NCBI GenBank assembly: GCA_050697555.1
Contig: JBOHAD010000084.1
Span: forward strand, 1 to 8,972
DNA length: 8,972 nucleotides
DNA from: DASQWP01 sp050697555
GTDB lineage: Bacteria > Actinomycetota > Thermoleophilia > Gaiellales > Gaiellaceae
Reading direction: 5' to 3'
Part shown: positions 6,637 to 8,972 of the stretch, in pieces
Layout: each line of letters begins with the position of its first letter
Numbering within the stretch: the first letter of the stretch is position 1
Position numbers and translations under genes: made by a program
Notes under the pieces: model-generated
What the model was told of the DNA's origin: nothing
Databases searched by the model: none
The model's input: the letters and a program-made list of their open reading frames with translations, nothing else

Positions 6637-6642
6637 CAGGCT

Positions 6643-6737
6643 TTGTGTTCCACGAGCTCGACCTCTCGAGCCACGTCTCCAGGGCGCCCTAGCGCCCTTC
6701 CGGTGCCGGCCTGCGACTTTGTGCTCGTGAAACACAA
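6643..6737 (-). repeat. Imperfect 15-bp inverted repeat with a nested hairpin in the folB-folK spacer
   Basis: The arms 6643-6657 (TTGTGTTCCACGAGC) and 6723-6737 (GCTCGTGAAACACAA) are inverted copies with one mismatch, which becomes a G-U pair in RNA. Pairing extends by GC on the outer side if one base is bulged. The arms are separated by 65 bp, which contains a perfect 7-bp hairpin: arms 6681-6687 and 6692-6698, loop CCTA. The folK-proximal arm ends six bases before the GTG start. The arms may fold in the folB-folK mRNA and affect folK translation or stability, or the ~100-bp unit may be a small dispersed palindromic element. No T-run follows either hairpin, so it is not an intrinsic terminator. 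Confidence 0.7.
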
Positions 6738-6749
6738 GCTCTCGGTCGG

Positions 6750-7112
6750 TCAGCGGCGCGCCCGCTCGATGGTGGCCGCGGTGAACTCGGCCGGCACGCC
6801 GAGCTGCACTTCGGGCTTGCGCACGCGCACACGCACACGGGAAACGGGGAAATGATCAAGGAGCTCGTCGGCAACGACCGCGGCGAGCGCCTCAATGAGG
6901 TTGAAGCGCTTCTCCTCGCAGATCTTCCGCACGCAGGCGACGACGGCCGTGTAGTCGACCGTGTCCTGAAGCTGGTCACTGCGGACGCCGGCGTCGTGCG
7001 CGATCAGCAGGAGATCGAAGACGAACGGCTGGCCGCTCTCCCGCTCCTCCGGGAGCACGCCGTGGAATCCCCTGACCTCGAGGCCCTGGACCTCGATGGC
7101 CACCTCGCTCAC
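6750..7112 (-). CDS. folB: Dihydroneopterin aldolase
   Basis: FolB cleaves 7,8-dihydroneopterin to 6-hydroxymethyl-7,8-dihydropterin and glycolaldehyde. It usually works as an octamer of T-fold subunits. The product is 120 residues from GTG 7112, the normal size. The motif VRGFHGVLPEERESGQPFVF contains Glu22, DTVDYTAV contains Tyr54, NLIEALA contains Glu74, and VRVRKPEVQLG contains Lys99. These match the catalytic Glu, Tyr and Lys positions known in this family. The start GTGA overlaps the folP stop TGA by four bases, a layout typical of translational coupling. The reading frame continues far upstream as an open frame inside folP, but that part is an arginine/alanine-rich shadow. The downstream gene is folK, after a 113-bp structured spacer. 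Confidence 0.95.
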   Translation of the reverse strand: MSEVAIEVQGLEVRGFHGVLPEERESGQPFVFDLLLIAHDAGVRSDQLQDTVDYTAVVACVRKICEEKRFNLIEALAAVVADELLDHFPVSRVRVRVRKPEVQLGVPAEFTAATIERARR

Positions 7113-7924
7113 CGAACGACCGCCTGCGCCGCTGCGAGCGCCTCGACGTGCTCGCGGACGTCGTGGACGCGGAAGAGAGAGGCACCGCGCTCGTACGCGA
7201 GGACGGCGACGGCGACACTCGCCGCTACGGGCCCTGTCAGCGCGTCCGAATCGCCGAGGAGGCGCCCGAGAAAACGCTTGCGCGAGGCGCCGACGAGCAC
7301 GGGGCGCCCCAGGGCGACGAGCTCGTCGAGGCGGGCGAGAAGCTCCACGTTGTGCTCCACGGTCTTGCCGAAGCCGATCCCGGGGTCGAGGGAGATCCGC
7401 TCCTCCGGGATCCCGGCGCCGACGGCGAACGCGACGCGCTCCTCGAGGAAGGCGCACACGTCGGCGACGACGTCGTCGTAGCGCGGCTCGTCCTGCATCG
7501 TCCGCGGCTCGCCGAGCATGTGCATGAGGCAGAGGTAAGCGCCGCCGTCGGCGACCACGCCCGCGAGCTCCGGATCGGCACGGAGTGCGGTGACGTCGTT
7601 GACCATGACGGCGCCGAGCGCGAGCGCGCGACGCGCGACCTCGGCCTTCGACGTGTCGACGGAGACCGGCAGGCCCGAGAGCGCCTCGAGGACCGGCTCG
7701 ACGCGCCGCAGCTCCTCGTCGAGCGAGACCCCCTCGGCGCCGGGGCGCGTCGACTCGCCTCCGACGTCGACGAGCGCAGCTCCCTCGGCGAGGAGCCGGC
7801 GGGCCTGCGCGACGGCGACCTCGGGCGAGAAGAAGCGCCCGCCGTCCGAGAAGGAGTCGGGCGTCACGTTGACGACCCCGAGCACGGACGGCCGCGGAAA
7901 GGCCTGTTCGAGCGAGGGGCGCAC
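7109..7924 (-). CDS. folP: Dihydropteroate synthase
   Basis: FolP condenses 6-hydroxymethyl-7,8-dihydropterin pyrophosphate with p-aminobenzoate to give 7,8-dihydropteroate; it is the sulfonamide target. The 271-residue TIM-barrel enzyme shows LGVVNVTPDSFSDGG (15-29, loop 1), VDVGGESTRPGA (loop 2), VSVDTSK, MVNDVTAL, LMHMLGEPRTMQ, LDPGIGFGKT, VLVGASRKRFLG and FRVHDV, all family signatures in order. GTG 7924 is preferred over an in-frame TTG at 7957, because TAGGAT (7941-7936) is a good -10 box 11 bases before it and the TTG lies upstream of that promoter. It is the first gene of the minus-strand cofactor run, and its stop overlaps the folB start. The PHP phosphoesterase gene is divergent, only 32 bp away. 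Confidence 0.96.
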   Translation of the reverse strand: MRPSLEQAFPRPSVLGVVNVTPDSFSDGGRFFSPEVAVAQARRLLAEGAALVDVGGESTRPGAEGVSLDEELRRVEPVLEALSGLPVSVDTSKAEVARRALALGAVMVNDVTALRADPELAGVVADGGAYLCLMHMLGEPRTMQDEPRYDDVVADVCAFLEERVAFAVGAGIPEERISLDPGIGFGKTVEHNVELLARLDELVALGRPVLVGASRKRFLGRLLGDSDALTGPVAASVAVAVLAYERGASLFRVHDVREHVEALAAAQAVVR

Positions 7925-7934
7925 GGGGCGAGCG

Positions 7935-7941
7935 TATCCTA
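7935..7941. promoter_or_regulatory. Symmetric bidirectional -10 element between folP and the PHP phosphoesterase gene
   Basis: The seven bases TATCCTA give TATCCT (7935-7940) on the plus strand and TAGGAT (7941-7936) on the minus strand. Both are TANNNT -10 boxes, offset by one base. Predicted starts are about 7947 for the plus gene (leader ~10 nt to ATG 7957) and about 7929 for folP (leader ~5 nt to GTG 7924). The divergent spacer is only 32 bp, so there is no room for two separate promoters. No -35 was found on either side. Confidence 0.6.
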
Positions 7942-7956
7942 CGCCGCCCGGCGCCA

Positions 7957-8712
7957 ATGATCGATCTCCACTCGCACATCCTCCCGGGCCTCGACGACGG
8001 CTGCCGTACGATCGAGGACGCTCGCGCGCTCGCGCGCCTGGCCGCGGGCGAGGGTGTCACGGCGATCGCGGCGACCCCGCACGTCCGCGCCGACTACCCG
8101 ACGCGTCCGGAGCGGATGGAGGAGCGCGTCGCTGAGCTGCGACGCGATCTCGCCGAGCAGGGCATTCCCGTCGAACTCCTCCACGGCGGGGAGATCGCCG
8201 TCGACATGCTCCCACGCCTGAGCGAAGACGAACTCCGGCGCTTCACCATCGCGCAGAGCGGCGCCTATCTCCTCCTCGAGTTTCCCTACCGCGGCTGGCC
8301 GCTCGAGCTGGAGCAACGCGTCTTCGAGCTCCGTGCCTCCGGACTGACACCGCTTCTCGCCCATCCCGAGCGGAACGGCGAGGTCCAGGCCGACCCGACC
8401 CGGCTCGCAGAGGCCGTGCGCGCCGGAGCCCTCGTCCAGATCACGGCCGCGTCGCTCGACGGGCGTCTGGGACGCTCGTCCCGGGAGGCGGCCGGGCGCC
8501 TGCTGGAGCTCCGGCTCGCCCATGTCCTCGCCAGCGACGCGCACACGCCGGAGATCCGGGCGGCGGGGCTCGCCGCCGCGGTCGAGTCGCTCACGGACGA
8601 GGCGCTCGCACGCTACCTCACGGTCGAGGCGCCAGCCTCGATCGTCGCCGGCGAGCCTGTCCCCGAGCCCCCGTCGCGGAAGCCTCGGCGGCGCCGTTTC
8701 CTCTCCTTGTAA
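7957..8712 (+). CDS. PHP-domain phosphoesterase, CpsB/YwqE-type protein-tyrosine phosphatase family
   Basis: Members of this family are metal-dependent phosphatases of the PHP superfamily. Several dephosphorylate bacterial tyrosine kinases controlling capsule or exopolysaccharide export. The 251-residue product has the expected length and metal ligands: DLHSHILPGLDDG (3-15, His5 and His7), ATPHV (His42), GGEI (Glu79), HPERN (136-140) and ASDAH (192-196, Asp194, His196). The last ~15 residues form a Pro then Arg-rich basic tail (SRKPRRRRFLSL), possibly for membrane or polymer contact. The ATG at 7957 has no Shine-Dalgarno sequence and lies 16 bases after TATCCT. No tyrosine kinase or polysaccharide gene is visible in the window, so the physiological substrate is unknown. 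It could instead act on a small phosphoester; family assignment is firmer than function. Confidence 0.88.
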   Translation: MIDLHSHILPGLDDGCRTIEDARALARLAAGEGVTAIAATPHVRADYPTRPERMEERVAELRRDLAEQGIPVELLHGGEIAVDMLPRLSEDELRRFTIAQSGAYLLLEFPYRGWPLELEQRVFELRASGLTPLLAHPERNGEVQADPTRLAEAVRAGALVQITAASLDGRLGRSSREAAGRLLELRLAHVLASDAHTPEIRAAGLAAAVESLTDEALARYLTVEAPASIVAGEPVPEPPSRKPRRRRFLSL

Positions 8713-8720
8713 CCCGCGTC

Positions 8721-8927
8721 GTGGACGACCGCCCGACCCCCGTTCCGCTCCGTCGGAACCGTGACTTCCAGCTCCTCTGGAGCGGCCAGGCCGTCTCCGT
8801 CCTCGGCTCGCGCATGAGCTCGATCGCCTACCCGCTCCTCGTTCTCGCCCTCATTCCTCCACCATCGCGTCCGAGCCGCTCGTCAAGGTGCGGCGGTGCT
8901 CTTGGCGCCCGCTCGGAGACGGCCTAG
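8721..8927 (+). pseudogene. MFS transporter N-terminus, broken after about residue 44
   Basis: GTG 8721, 8 bp after the PHP gene, opens a frame whose residues 10-44 read like the first helix region of an MFS exporter (EntS/MFS_3-like): LRRNRDFQLLWSGQAVS followed by VLGSRMSSIAYPLLVLAL. After Leu44 (codon 8850-8852) the frame becomes PPPSRPSRSSRC-like, loses all hydrophobic character, and stops at TAG 8925-8927. No other forward frame resumes a membrane helix before the end of the window, so a one-base frameshift does not repair it. A normal MFS protein would have about 400 residues. Either the gene is truncated by a deletion or rearrangement, or the last ~120 bases are a misassembled contig end. 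The fragment's identity is good; its status as a true pseudogene is uncertain. Confidence 0.6.
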
Positions 8928-8972
8928 CGCCCTCGCTCTCCGAGAGCCACTGTGAGTCCTGCCGCTCCGAGC
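8853..8972. other. Unassigned sequence after the MFS break
   Basis: This stretch carries no recognisable domain in any frame. One minus-strand frame is open from the window edge to TGA 8853-8851, ending in DAMVEE, and could be the tail of another gene, but the residues before it show no known motif. Short inverted repeats are present: CTCGGAGA at 8912-8919 with TCTCCGAG at 8937-8944, and the last eight bases (CTCCGAGC) are the reverse complement of 8911-8918. These may be chance in GC-rich DNA or signs of a rearranged or artefactual end. Confidence 0.35.

Noticed and set aside
6681..6698. The spacer hairpin as an intrinsic terminator
   Set aside because: The stem is good, but neither strand has a T-run after it, and folK, a pathway partner of folB, follows directly.
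6637..6735. An N-terminal extension of folK through the spacer
   Set aside because: The residues are basic and low-complexity, unlike HPPK, and the DNA is explained by the inverted repeat.
7113..8060. An upstream extension of the folB frame (open from 8060)
   Set aside because: The extension overlaps folP entirely, is Arg/Ala-rich, and the FolB-like sequence begins only at GTG 7112, with catalytic residues at their family numbering from that start.
1..8972. tRNA, rRNA, CRISPR arrays, insertion sequences or phage genes
   Set aside because: No cloverleaf-like, direct-repeat-array, transposase or integrase signal was seen when reading both strands by eye; a covariance-model scan was not possible.

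Overview
This is a high-GC bacterial window. It most resembles a deep-branching actinobacterium, such as a Thermoleophilia or Gaiellales-type lineage. The support is very GC-rich third positions, a DUF2469-type protein (a mostly actinobacterial family), frequent GTG starts, and several genes with no Shine-Dalgarno sequence but a TANNNT -10 box a few bases before the start codon, which suggests leaderless transcripts. The taxon is an inference. Both ends cut through genes, so this may be a whole contig.

Layout: (1) 1-278, minus strand, the N-terminal part of greA, with a structured leader and a good ribosome binding site. (2) 401-1459, plus strand, a DusB-type tRNA-dihydrouridine synthase divergent from greA. 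(3) 1491-5093, plus strand, a 1200-residue fusion of a class III nucleotide cyclase, a STAND/AAA-type ATPase, a short TPR-like helical stretch and a complete family-5 (oligopeptide/DppA-like) solute-binding domain with no signal peptide. This is the most unusual object in the window. Its 3' end overlaps the convergent coaX by 75 bp. (4) 7924-5019, minus strand, a cofactor block in transcription order folP-folB-folK-DUF2469-coaX. It covers three steps of folate biosynthesis and the pantothenate kinase step of CoA biosynthesis. (5) 7957-8712, plus strand, a CpsB/YwqE-type PHP phosphoesterase divergent from folP across a symmetric, apparently bidirectional -10 element. (6) From 8721, the first ~44 residues of an MFS transporter that stops making sense near 8852, followed by ~120 bp of unassignable sequence to the end.

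FolP, FolB and FolK act in the same pathway. FolB makes 6-hydroxymethyl-dihydropterin, FolK pyrophosphorylates it, and FolP joins it to p-aminobenzoate. folP and folB are translationally overlapped (4 nt). folB and folK are separated by a 113-bp spacer that holds a long imperfect inverted repeat with a nested hairpin. The fusion protein looks like a self-contained cytoplasmic sensor: the binding domain would sense a small ligand, the ATPase would act as a switch, and the cyclase would be the output. That model is an inference. The cyclase keeps both metal aspartates and the transition-state Asn/Arg, but has Gln and Asn at the two purine-specifying positions. No RNA genes, CRISPR arrays, insertion sequences or clear intrinsic terminators were seen.
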